This document shows positions 34,002 through 41,799 of a stretch of 54,992 bases of DNA, piece by piece; positions within the stretch are counted from its first letter, which is position 1, and each line of letters starts with the position of its first letter. The notes under the pieces were generated by a model. That model saw only the letters and a program-made list of their open reading frames with translations, ran no database searches and was not told the DNA's origin. The DNA comes from JARICQ01 sp964428475 (GTDB lineage: Bacteria > Bacillota > Clostridia > Tissierellales > Tissierellaceae), in NCBI GenBank assembly GCA_964428475.1, contig CAYRYO010000007.1, positions 1-54,992 on the forward strand, in the 5' to 3' direction. Position numbers and translations under genes: made by a program.

Positions 34002-34971
34002 TTAAATATCTATTTACATCTTTTAAATCTATCCCAGGATGAAGAGCCATATTTAATCCATTTGCCACTATTATTGACATATCATCTATTAGTGAATCTA
34101 TATCTGTAGTCGATACTATTAGATTTTGATCATATGGATTTAAGCTGTCCTGTATGAGAGAATATTTTTCTTCAGATGATATATCCTTAAGCATTCTATA
34201 AAAATCTCCACCTTTATCTGCCTCGTCTTTGAGAGAATCTAATATCATATCCAAACTATCATTTACTATGGTAGCAGCGTCTACCACTGTGGGTATTCCT
34301 ATAGATAATACCTTTACTCCAAGTGTACCCTCATTTATCGAAACCCTGTTGTTTCCGACACCAGCTCCAGGGTTTATGCCTGTGTCAGATATCTGAATAG
34401 TTCTAGATACTCTATCCATCTTCCTTGATGCAAGTGCATCAACTGCTACTACTAAATCAGGTTTTATACTATCCACCACACCTTTTACTATCTCTAATGT
34501 CTCTATTCCAGTTATTCCCATCACTCCAGGAGACATTGCAGCAACATTTGTTACCGTTTCATCAGTATCCTTTTTATAGTTTACAAAGTATTGTCTAGTT
34601 ACAAGCACTCTATCCACTACCTTTGGTCCTAATGCATCCGGAGTTATATTCCAGTTTCCAAGACCTACTATCAATATCTTACTATTATCTTTCATCTCTA
34701 TCAACGCTTTTATTTCTTTTGCTAAGGCTTTAGATATATCGTCTTTTAAATCTTCATCAGCTTTATTAAGACCTGGAACATCAATAGTTATATAAGATCC
34801 TATTGGCTTATTTAAATTTATACTTCCTTCTTTATCTAAAATCTTTATTCTTGTAACACTGTATTCATCTTTTTCTTCCTTTTCTACTTCTATCCCACTA
34901 GAATGTTGATTGTTTGTTTGCCTATATATCTCTCTGCTTTCAACTGCTAAATCTGTTCGTATTTCGTACAA
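33997..34971 (-). CDS. gpr: Germination protease GPR
   Basis: Endoprotease that degrades the small acid-soluble spore proteins during germination. The N-terminus YEIRTDLAVESRE holds the autoprocessing site that resembles the SASP cleavage sequence, so it is made as a zymogen. NITPDALGPKVVDRVLVTRQ, GITGIETLEIVKGVV, AVDALASRKMDRVSRTIQ and GIPTVVDAATI are diagnostic. 324 residues. The TTG start is 7 nt from AGGAG. Confidence 0.96.
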   Translation of the reverse strand: MYEIRTDLAVESREIYRQTNNQHSSGIEVEKEEKDEYSVTRIKILDKEGSINLNKPIGSYITIDVPGLNKADEDLKDDISKALAKEIKALIEMKDNSKILIVGLGNWNITPDALGPKVVDRVLVTRQYFVNYKKDTDETVTNVAAMSPGVMGITGIETLEIVKGVVDSIKPDLVVAVDALASRKMDRVSRTIQISDTGINPGAGVGNNRVSINEGTLGVKVLSIGIPTVVDAATIVNDSLDMILDSLKDEADKGGDFYRMLKDISSEEKYSLIQDSLNPYDQNLIVSTTDIDSLIDDMSIIVANGLNMALHPGIDLKDVNRYLR

Positions 34972-35038
34972 TTTTATTCTCCTATCTAAATATATTTTAT
35001 TTCCTATGTATTTTTATCCATTATCATTGTAATTATCC

Positions 35039-35067
35039 TTGCAATTTTGAGTTCTTCATGATAAAAT
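35039..35067 (+). promoter_or_regulatory. Promoter for rpsT
   Basis: TTGCAA (35039-35044), a 17-bp spacer and TAAAAT (35062-35067), about 32 bp before the rpsT start. Confidence 0.5.
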
Positions 35068-35098
35068 TATTTTTGTTAGATTAGAGGAGGTGAAATCA

Positions 35099-35362
35099 TT
35101 GGCAAATATTAAATCTGCTAAAAAGAGAATCGGTATTACTGCAAAGAAAACAGAAATGAATAAAAGCAAAAAAACAGAAATTAAAACATATATGAAAAAG
35201 TTTGACAATGCTATTGAAGCTGGAAATTTAGATGAAGCAAAAGTTATACTTAATACTCTAGACAAGAAATTGAAAAGAGCTGCCCACAAAAACATTCTTC
35301 ACTCGAATAATGCTTCTAGAAAGATCAGTCGTTTAACAAAAAAACTAAACAATGCAATGTAG
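35099..35362 (+). CDS. rpsT: Small ribosomal subunit protein bS20
   Basis: Helical, Lys-rich 87-residue protein that binds 16S rRNA early in 30S assembly. The N-terminus ANIKSAKKRI and the tail HSNNASRKISRLTKKLN are typical. TTG at 35099 is chosen as start because GGAGGTG lies 6 nt upstream and the product then begins M-ANIKSAKKRI as in other species; a frame from 35090 would start within the Shine-Dalgarno. Divergent from gpr, and followed by its own terminator. Confidence 0.97.
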   Translation: MANIKSAKKRIGITAKKTEMNKSKKTEIKTYMKKFDNAIEAGNLDEAKVILNTLDKKLKRAAHKNILHSNNASRKISRLTKKLNNAM

Positions 35363-35364
35363 TT

Positions 35365-35389
35365 AAAACTTCGGGTCGCCGAAGTTTTT
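35365..35389 (+). terminator. Intrinsic terminator between rpsT and holA
   Basis: AAAACTTCGG-gtcg-CCGAAGTTTT plus T. The A and T tracts on both sides make it bidirectional; it serves both convergent genes. Confidence 0.85.
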
Positions 35390-35393
35390 ACAT

Positions 35394-36425
35394 TTATTTG
35401 CATAATTTCACTATTAGTATTTCTAAGGCTAGCTTATCGTCTAAAGAGCTGGTCTTTTGTTTTATATCCAAATCCAGTATATCATCTAAAGCTAGCTTTA
35501 ACCTTTCTTGTGTAAATCCATGCGATTGATTAGATATATTCTTAAATTCGTAAGGACTTATCTTCATTTTTCCCCTAGTTTCACTTTCACTATATCCCTT
35601 TTCCCTATATAATTTATACATAAGTAAAAGCCTCAAATGTCTAATAACCATATATATTACCTTTTGTATAGGTTCCTTTGCACTATGAATCTCATTAAAT
35701 ATCTTAAGTGCCTGATCACTATCCTTGCCTGATATGCTTTTAAGTAAATCAAATACATTATTGTCTATTGTTTTTACAAGTACCATATCTATGTTTTCTC
35801 TAGTAATCTCATCATTTGCACTATATGAAATTACTTTTAAAAACTCATTTTCTATATCATATAAGTTCTTATTGCTCCCATACTTAGAATAAGATGATTT
35901 GTTTAAAAAATAATTTATATTACTAGTTGATATAATTTTATCTTTCTTTTTAGCAATATCTTCTACCCACTGATTTATATCTCTTCCTTTTAAACTCTCA
36001 AATTCAACAACTCTATCTAGCTTCTTTGACTTTTTATATATGCTAGTAGTTTTTTTTAGACTATTTTTTTTATCAATAAATATTAATAAAACATTATTAG
36101 CTAACTTTTCTATATATTTACTAAGTTTTTTACTTAAATCATTATCATCATTTTCAATCATTTCTTCAAGATCATTTACTATTACTATCTTTTTCTCACT
36201 CATAAAGGGTAATGTCTCACATGCATTTACTATATCATCGAAATCAGAATCTCTTTCATCTATATTTATATAATTCAAAGTTTCAAATGAAGGATTTATG
36301 TATTTTCCCTTTATTGTATCCAGAGACTGCCTCATTAAATACTCTTCTTCACCTGTAAATAAATATGAACTCCTTATATCATCTTCTTTTATTTTGTTTA
36401 TAAATTCACTGTATTTCAAATCCAA
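35394..36425 (-). CDS. holA: DNA polymerase III delta subunit
   Basis: Clamp-loader wrench subunit that opens the beta clamp. SSYLFTGEEEYLMRQSLDTI at the start, the degenerate ATPase fold, and LRHLRLLLMYKLYREKG-type helices with ISPYEFKNISNQSHGFTQER are typical of YqeN/HolA. 343 residues. It starts with TTG within the last codons of comEC (20-bp overlap) behind GAGGAG, so the two are coupled. Gene order comEC-holA-(rpsT) is conserved in Firmicutes. Confidence 0.94.
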   Translation of the reverse strand: MDLKYSEFINKIKEDDIRSSYLFTGEEEYLMRQSLDTIKGKYINPSFETLNYINIDERDSDFDDIVNACETLPFMSEKKIVIVNDLEEMIENDDNDLSKKLSKYIEKLANNVLLIFIDKKNSLKKTTSIYKKSKKLDRVVEFESLKGRDINQWVEDIAKKKDKIISTSNINYFLNKSSYSKYGSNKNLYDIENEFLKVISYSANDEITRENIDMVLVKTIDNNVFDLLKSISGKDSDQALKIFNEIHSAKEPIQKVIYMVIRHLRLLLMYKLYREKGYSESETRGKMKISPYEFKNISNQSHGFTQERLKLALDDILDLDIKQKTSSLDDKLALEILIVKLCK

Positions 36426-38838
36426 TCAACTCCTCTTCTAATACTATATAAGTTTTAATAAATATATAGGCTAATAAATAGTAGATTAAACTAAATGCTA
36501 GTTCCAACAAATAATCATTTGAAGTATCTCTATCACATATAAATGGAATTACATCTAGTTCCTCTCTATTAAGTCTTACTCTTGTCATTCCAACAATATC
36601 AGTTCTATAGACATCTGTATTTAAATTACTAAATCTTTCTATTACCTCTCCACTTGGATGTCCATATAAATTATTTTTGCCTACAGAAATGATAGCTACA
36701 TCTGGATTGGCCTTGGTTAAAAATTCATTTGTAGACGATGTATCGCTTCCATGATGTGCTACTTTTAATATATCTACTTTATTAATTTTGTCCCTTATAA
36801 AATTTTCCATTTCTTTTTCAAGATCCCCTGTAAAAAGTATATTTTTATCAAAATAAGTTAAATTAAATACAAGGGAAAGATTATTTGCATCATAACCCAT
36901 ATCCCTATCAATGCTATTAGGACTTATCACATTTAAGAAAATGTTTTTATCTAATTTAAAACTATCTCCAGCTTGCAATAATATCACAGGAATATCATCA
37001 CTCATTATATAATTATATACCTCACTCTCAGTATCCCTATATGATATGAAAATATTTTCTATATCTATGTTTTCCATTAGAAGAGGAACACACTTACAGT
37101 GATCCAAGTGAAAATGAGTTATAAATATTCCCTTCAGTTTGCTTATCCCATGCTTTTCTAAATAAGGTAGAGTGATATTTTTACCTATGTCAAAATCACC
37201 AAATGTATTTCCACCAGTATCTACCAAATAATTACCACTTCTAGTCTTTATCAGAGCTGAATCTCCTTGTCCCACATCTATAAAATCTATTTCAAGTGCT
37301 TGATCTGTTATTTGAGTTGCAAAAGTGCAAATAACCACAAGTATAAGATAAGAATAAATAGTAATGCTTATATTTTTTTTGAAACGTGAAAGATCAAATG
37401 CTTTAAATACAATAAATAACAAAATATAATATAAGATAATTTCAAATATATTCGGGCTATAGAACTTGAAATTTAAAAAGTTACTTTTATATATGCTATT
37501 TACTAAGAAATCTTGAATGTTCAAACTAATATTCATCACATATCCAATTATAAAGCCTAAAGGAGAAAATATAAAATCCATCAAGAGTAAGATTTCAGCC
37601 AATATCAATACGAAAAATATAATTGGTGAAACTATCATATTTGAAATTATACTCATGAGCGGAAAGCTATTAAAATAATATAATTGAATGGGAAGTATAC
37701 CTATATATAGCCCCAATAGCCCCGAAATAGTATATATAAATTTGTTTTCATATGGATAAAATAGATTCTTAAGTCTTGGAGAAAAGTATAGTATAGAAAA
37801 AGTAGCAGCATACGATAATTGAAATCCTACACTAAAAATACTAAGTGGATTAAATACCAATAGTATCCAGAACGATAAAAATAATGCATTGATGGAGTCA
37901 TATGGTTCAGCAATAACTCCAGCTATAAAAAGCATACTAAACATAATATTTGCCCGAAGAATAGATGCTGGAAACCCTATTAAATATCCATATATCCAGA
38001 TCATACTTATAGTCAAAAATACATTCCATTTTCGATTTATACCTATTCGTGATAGGAAAAAAACCATAGCCCCAGCTATAATCCCAATATGAAGTCCTGA
38101 TACTGCAAGTATGTGACCAAGCCCTATATCCCTATAGGCTTTTAAATATTCTTCATCTAAGTATGTAGCATCTCCCAGCACTATACCTTTTATTAAGTCA
38201 CTATTATCTTTATCTAAATACCTGTCAAAGATACTCTCTACATTGTCTCTAAAAGAAGCTCTAATCTTATATTTAAACTTTTTATGTGCTTTGTCTAGAT
38301 TATATATTGCGTTTGATTTTATGCTTATATTTGTATATATATCCTTTGATATTAAGTTTTTTCTATAATTATATAACTTTGGATTTGTGTTTTCCATTGG
38401 TATACAAAAAACACCTCTAAACTTCAGTTTGTCACCAAGCTCTAAATCATTTTCCCCATACACCTTAAGTATGGTTTTTTCATTTATATATTTTTTATTT
38501 TTATTTAATTCTATATTATTTACCTTTAATATGTATTTACCTTCATTTTCATCACTATATATAACTTTATCAATTACTGCCTCTACCTCTAAAGTCGTCT
38601 CTACATTTTCTATTAATAAGCTATTATTTAATCTATATGAAGTAATAGTTACACCTAATAATATAAATAAAAACAAAAATAAAGATGAATTATTTTTACC
38701 TTTGTAGCAATAAAATATATATGCCAAAACTGATACAATAAATATAGCAAAAGAAATAATCATATCTATCTTAATATAATAAGATATGATAATGCCAACT
38801 ACAAATGAAATTCCAACTCCTAAGAAAGGTCTTTTCAT
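36406..38838 (-). CDS. comEC: DNA internalisation channel ComEC/Rec2
   Basis: Polytopic protein that passes single-stranded DNA into the cell during transformation. N-terminal helices and a DUF4131/OB-like region (about 1-190), the Competence domain with YRDIGLGHILAVSGLHIGII and many helices (about 210-510), then a metallo-beta-lactamase domain with FIDVGQGDSALI, THFHLDHCK and HHGSDTSS. Full length (810 residues). Start chosen at the ATG 6 nt after GGAG. No comEA is in the window, so competence is not proven. Confidence 0.95.
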   Translation of the reverse strand: MKRPFLGVGISFVVGIIISYYIKIDMIISFAIFIVSVLAYIFYCYKGKNNSSLFLFLFILLGVTITSYRLNNSLLIENVETTLEVEAVIDKVIYSDENEGKYILKVNNIELNKNKKYINEKTILKVYGENDLELGDKLKFRGVFCIPMENTNPKLYNYRKNLISKDIYTNISIKSNAIYNLDKAHKKFKYKIRASFRDNVESIFDRYLDKDNSDLIKGIVLGDATYLDEEYLKAYRDIGLGHILAVSGLHIGIIAGAMVFFLSRIGINRKWNVFLTISMIWIYGYLIGFPASILRANIMFSMLFIAGVIAEPYDSINALFLSFWILLVFNPLSIFSVGFQLSYAATFSILYFSPRLKNLFYPYENKFIYTISGLLGLYIGILPIQLYYFNSFPLMSIISNMIVSPIIFFVLILAEILLLMDFIFSPLGFIIGYVMNISLNIQDFLVNSIYKSNFLNFKFYSPNIFEIILYYILLFIVFKAFDLSRFKKNISITIYSYLILVVICTFATQITDQALEIDFIDVGQGDSALIKTRSGNYLVDTGGNTFGDFDIGKNITLPYLEKHGISKLKGIFITHFHLDHCKCVPLLMENIDIENIFISYRDTESEVYNYIMSDDIPVILLQAGDSFKLDKNIFLNVISPNSIDRDMGYDANNLSLVFNLTYFDKNILFTGDLEKEMENFIRDKINKVDILKVAHHGSDTSSTNEFLTKANPDVAIISVGKNNLYGHPSGEVIERFSNLNTDVYRTDIVGMTRVRLNREELDVIPFICDRDTSNDYLLELAFSLIYYLLAYIFIKTYIVLEEELIGFEIQ

Positions 38839-38973
38839 AATAGACTCCAAATTCATTTTTCTTTATTATACCATATTATATTTAGATTAAGTAGCTTGGC
38901 TTCCTAATATTAGATTCTTCTATATTTGAATTATTTGTGTTATTATATATTTATACTAACGAAGGAGATGAAA

Positions 38974-39822
38974 ATGATGAACTATAGACTTTATCTTGAA
39001 AATCCTTATTTAAAACAATTAAATGCACGAGTAGTTGATAAAAAATATAAAGATGATCTCTATTATTTAAAATTAGATAAAACAATATTCTATCCTCATC
39101 TATCAGGTGGACAACCCAGAGATACAGGAACTATAAATGGAATAGAAGTGCAAGATGTATACGAAGAAGACTCTGCAATAATACATGTAATAGATGAAAA
39201 TATAAATAGCGATAAGGTCACATTAAATATAGATTGGAGCACTCGTGTAGATAATATGCAACAGCATACAGGCCAACATCTCCTTTCAGCAGGGTTTTAC
39301 AAGCTGTATAATGGTGATACTGTTGGATTCCATATTGGAGATGAATATGTCTATATAGATATAAAACTTCCAGATATAAATTGGGATCAGGTAGAAAAAA
39401 TAGAGACCTATGTAAATAAAATAATTACTTCTAATTTTGCAATTAAAGCATACTATATAGGATTAAATGAAATAGATAGTATTCCTATGAGAAAAAAACC
39501 TTCCGTTAACTCCAATATAAGAATAGTAGAGATAGACGATATAGATTTTTCGCCATGTGCAGGAACTCATCTAGGAAATACTGGTGAAATTGGAATGATA
39601 AAGATAAGGAAATGGAAAAAATACAAAGGAAATATTAGGGTTGAATTTGTATGTGGCGATAGGGCTTTAAAAGATTACAACTGGAAGAATAAGGATATAA
39701 ATGAAATGGCACTTCTATTATCTTCAAAAGATACAGATGTAGCTTCTAAAGTAAAGCTACTATATGCACAGAAAAAAGAACTTGAAAAAGAAATAAGAAA
39801 ATTAAAGCCTAAGAAATCTTAA
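38974..39822 (+). CDS. Alanyl-tRNA editing protein, AlaX type
   Basis: Trans-editing hydrolase that removes Ser or Gly from mischarged tRNA-Ala. An N-terminal beta-barrel (LDKTIFYPHLSGGQPRDTGT) is followed by the editing core: QQHTGQHLLSAGF (His98, His102) and SPCAGTHLGNTGE (Cys195, His199) form the zinc site. 282-283 residues from the ATG pair at 38974/38977 behind GGAG. It ends in a short Lys/Glu coiled coil without the DHHA1 domain that long relatives of about 400 residues carry. Its stop overlaps that of the convergent ATPase gene by 4 bp. Confidence 0.9.
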   Translation: MMNYRLYLENPYLKQLNARVVDKKYKDDLYYLKLDKTIFYPHLSGGQPRDTGTINGIEVQDVYEEDSAIIHVIDENINSDKVTLNIDWSTRVDNMQQHTGQHLLSAGFYKLYNGDTVGFHIGDEYVYIDIKLPDINWDQVEKIETYVNKIITSNFAIKAYYIGLNEIDSIPMRKKPSVNSNIRIVEIDDIDFSPCAGTHLGNTGEIGMIKIRKWKKYKGNIRVEFVCGDRALKDYNWKNKDINEMALLLSSKDTDVASKVKLLYAQKKELEKEIRKLKPKKS

Positions 39823-40886
39823 GCTTTAATTTTCTTCTCAATTTCACCTATCAACATATGCTTGATATCATCTACTCCCGTGTAATCTATACTAGCTTTA
39901 TAAGACCTTTCAAGTATAAAGTGGTTTTTCTTGGCACTGCCAAGGCTATCTATGCCCTTTCTAATGAGTATATCATATATCCGATAATCATCATCTTCTA
40001 TCTTTGCTAAGTCTATATATCGCTTAAGATCTATGACCTTGTCTTTATATTTAGCTCCAAAATCATTTGAAGTAATAATTGTGTCTAGTTCTTTAATGTA
40101 TATAGATTCTATCTCATCTGGAATCGTTGAATCATGATATATTTCTACACTATAATTCATAATACACGCCTTCTCAACTATAAATTTCATTAATCTAGAA
40201 ATACCTACTCCTATCTCTACAGAAATATAATAAACATCTTCTACTCCTCTAAGTATAGTATCAGTATAATCAACAAATCCTTCTGGTGTATTTGCCGTAG
40301 AAAATAGATGTCTTTGTCTAAATCCATTTGTTTTAATCTCTATAGATTTTTTTGAAAATACATCCTTAGCTAAATTTAATATTTCTCTGTTTACACCTTC
40401 AATATCCACTAATAAACTATTAGCAAATTTAATTTCTTTATATATATTCCCCGCAGCACCAAAATAATTAAATGCCTTTCTATATGCATTTTTATTGCTT
40501 TCCTTTGCTTTTATAATGTCTTCTTTTTGAGATTTTAATTTTTCTTTGTCTATTAACTTAGCCAGATCAATTATTTTATCCCCCAGCCCTGGATATACTG
40601 GATCCATAATATGGGGAGGAGTTCCATCTACCATAGCCATCCCTAAATCAGGTATTACAAGTGCATCTATCGATGTTGGATCCGATGGGCAGTGATGATA
40701 TTCTAAATCAATACCTTTATCTGATAGCTTATTCCCTATATCCTTCATCATAGAGGATTTGCCTCCACCTGGCATTCCCTTTAGAATATATAGTGCATTT
40801 CTATCTTTACTTATTATATTATCATGCAAAGAGAAAAAACCTCTTGATGTATTCCCTCCCGTAAACATTTTACGAATTTTCGACAT
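39819..40886 (-). CDS. Duplicated P-loop ATPase (PRK06851-like) with a degenerate second site
   Basis: 355 residues. The protein is an internal duplication. Repeat 1 runs FTGGNTSRGFFSLHDNII...LYILKGMPGGGKSSMM (8-47), with an intact Walker A GMPGGGKS at 37-44. Repeat 2 runs FSTANTPEGFVDYTDTIL...VYYISVEIGVGISRLM (195-233), where the equivalent of the Walker A is EIGVGIS and lacks Lys and Ser/Thr at the key places. It resembles a Firmicute family of uncharacterised ATPases/nucleotide kinases. No transmembrane segment. Function unknown. Confidence 0.72.
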   Translation of the reverse strand: MSKIRKMFTGGNTSRGFFSLHDNIISKDRNALYILKGMPGGGKSSMMKDIGNKLSDKGIDLEYHHCPSDPTSIDALVIPDLGMAMVDGTPPHIMDPVYPGLGDKIIDLAKLIDKEKLKSQKEDIIKAKESNKNAYRKAFNYFGAAGNIYKEIKFANSLLVDIEGVNREILNLAKDVFSKKSIEIKTNGFRQRHLFSTANTPEGFVDYTDTILRGVEDVYYISVEIGVGISRLMKFIVEKACIMNYSVEIYHDSTIPDEIESIYIKELDTIITSNDFGAKYKDKVIDLKRYIDLAKIEDDDYRIYDILIRKGIDSLGSAKKNHFILERSYKASIDYTGVDDIKHMLIGEIEKKIKA

Positions 40887-41217
40887 ACAAAGACCTCCTA
40901 AAAAAAATTTATATTATTTAATTTATTCAGGTTAAGTATATTATGTGCATGAAAAATAAATACTTTTTAAATACTACTTGTCTATAAGAACTTTTACAAA
41001 GGTCACATAAAATAATTTTATTTTATATGACTTTTGTATTGAAATACTAAGGTTATTAGGTTATATTTAAAGTATGAATCAAATAAATTATCATATTTTA
41101 GGATATTGCTTGATTAAATCATTCAATTCTTAATTGTTCTGGTTTTTTTATATGAAAATGGGTAATATCCTTAATACAAACTTTAATACAAATTTTATTT
41201 AAAAAGGAGAATCGTAT
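40887..41217. other. 331-bp AT-rich intergenic region between divergent genes
   Basis: No coding sequence seen. It holds the large hairpin at 40995-41038, a nested pair AGGATATT (41100-41107) / AATATCCT (41164-41171), and a direct repeat of TTAATACAAA at 41171-41180 and 41183-41193 next to the sixA-like gene. AAAAAGGAGA before 41218 is its Shine-Dalgarno. Confidence 0.6.
40995..41038. repeat. 44-bp AT-rich inverted repeat in the intergenic region
   Basis: Arms 40995-41015 and 41018-41038 are complementary apart from two positions (one G.T, one C.A). It lies between two divergent start codons, so it cannot be a plain terminator of either. It may be a leader structure, an operator or a small mobile-repeat remnant. 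Confidence 0.7.
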
Positions 41218-41718
41218 ATGAGCAAATATCTTATACTTTATAGACATGGGATGGCAGAAGATAAAGAAAAAGTTGAAGCTGATGATTTAAGATCACTTTC
41301 AATTAGAGGTAAAAATCTATTAAAGAAAAGTGTACAAGGCTTCGATAAAATGTTAGATACACATAATAAAGTAAAAATCTATTCTAGCCCAAAAGTAAGG
41401 GCACAAGAAACAGCTGAAATGTTATCACAAGAACTAAATCTCGAAGAACCAAAATACCTAGATTTTCTCGAAACAGGGGGTAGTGTTCTTCTACTTAGAG
41501 ATCTTATTGAAGACATTGAACCTGGTGATGCTGCTATCATAGTTGGTCAACAACCTTACCTTTCATTATGGAGCCAGGAAATTTCAGGAACCTTTCTGCG
41601 CTTTAAAAAAGGAACTGCAGCTTGCTTTAGATTCCCAGATGAGGAAGAGGGAGAAACAAAGGCTGAGCTAAGATGGTATTTAGAAACTCGTGACTTTGTA
41701 CAAATTAATGAAAAGTAG
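41218..41718 (+). CDS. SixA-like histidine phosphatase family protein with altered active site
   Basis: Short (166 residues) member of the histidine phosphatase superfamily, related to the phosphohistidine phosphatase SixA. YRHGMAED gives the catalytic His10 and Arg9; YSSPKVRAQETAE gives Arg61. The second pocket histidine, usually in VGHNP, is missing: the sequence is IIVGQQP, with Gln111. KGTAACFRF and LETRDF follow as in SixA-like proteins. Activity may be lost or changed; a binding or regulatory role is possible. Monocistronic, ending in a long hairpin. Confidence 0.85.
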   Translation: MSKYLILYRHGMAEDKEKVEADDLRSLSIRGKNLLKKSVQGFDKMLDTHNKVKIYSSPKVRAQETAEMLSQELNLEEPKYLDFLETGGSVLLLRDLIEDIEPGDAAIIVGQQPYLSLWSQEISGTFLRFKKGTAACFRFPDEEEGETKAELRWYLETRDFVQINEK

Positions 41719-41723
41719 CTTTT

Positions 41724-41773
41724 AAAGCACTTAATCCCAATGAATAAATTTATTCATTGGGATTAAGTGCTTT
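41724..41773. terminator. 50-bp perfect palindromic terminator, bidirectional
   Basis: 25-bp perfect arms with no unpaired centre (AATAAA/TTTATT in the middle), followed by T on the plus strand (TTTTTTAA). It serves the sixA-like gene (+) and the convergent glucosaminidase gene (-). Confidence 0.85.
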
Positions 41774-41799
41774 TTTAATCTTGCTTTCTTTTTATTATT

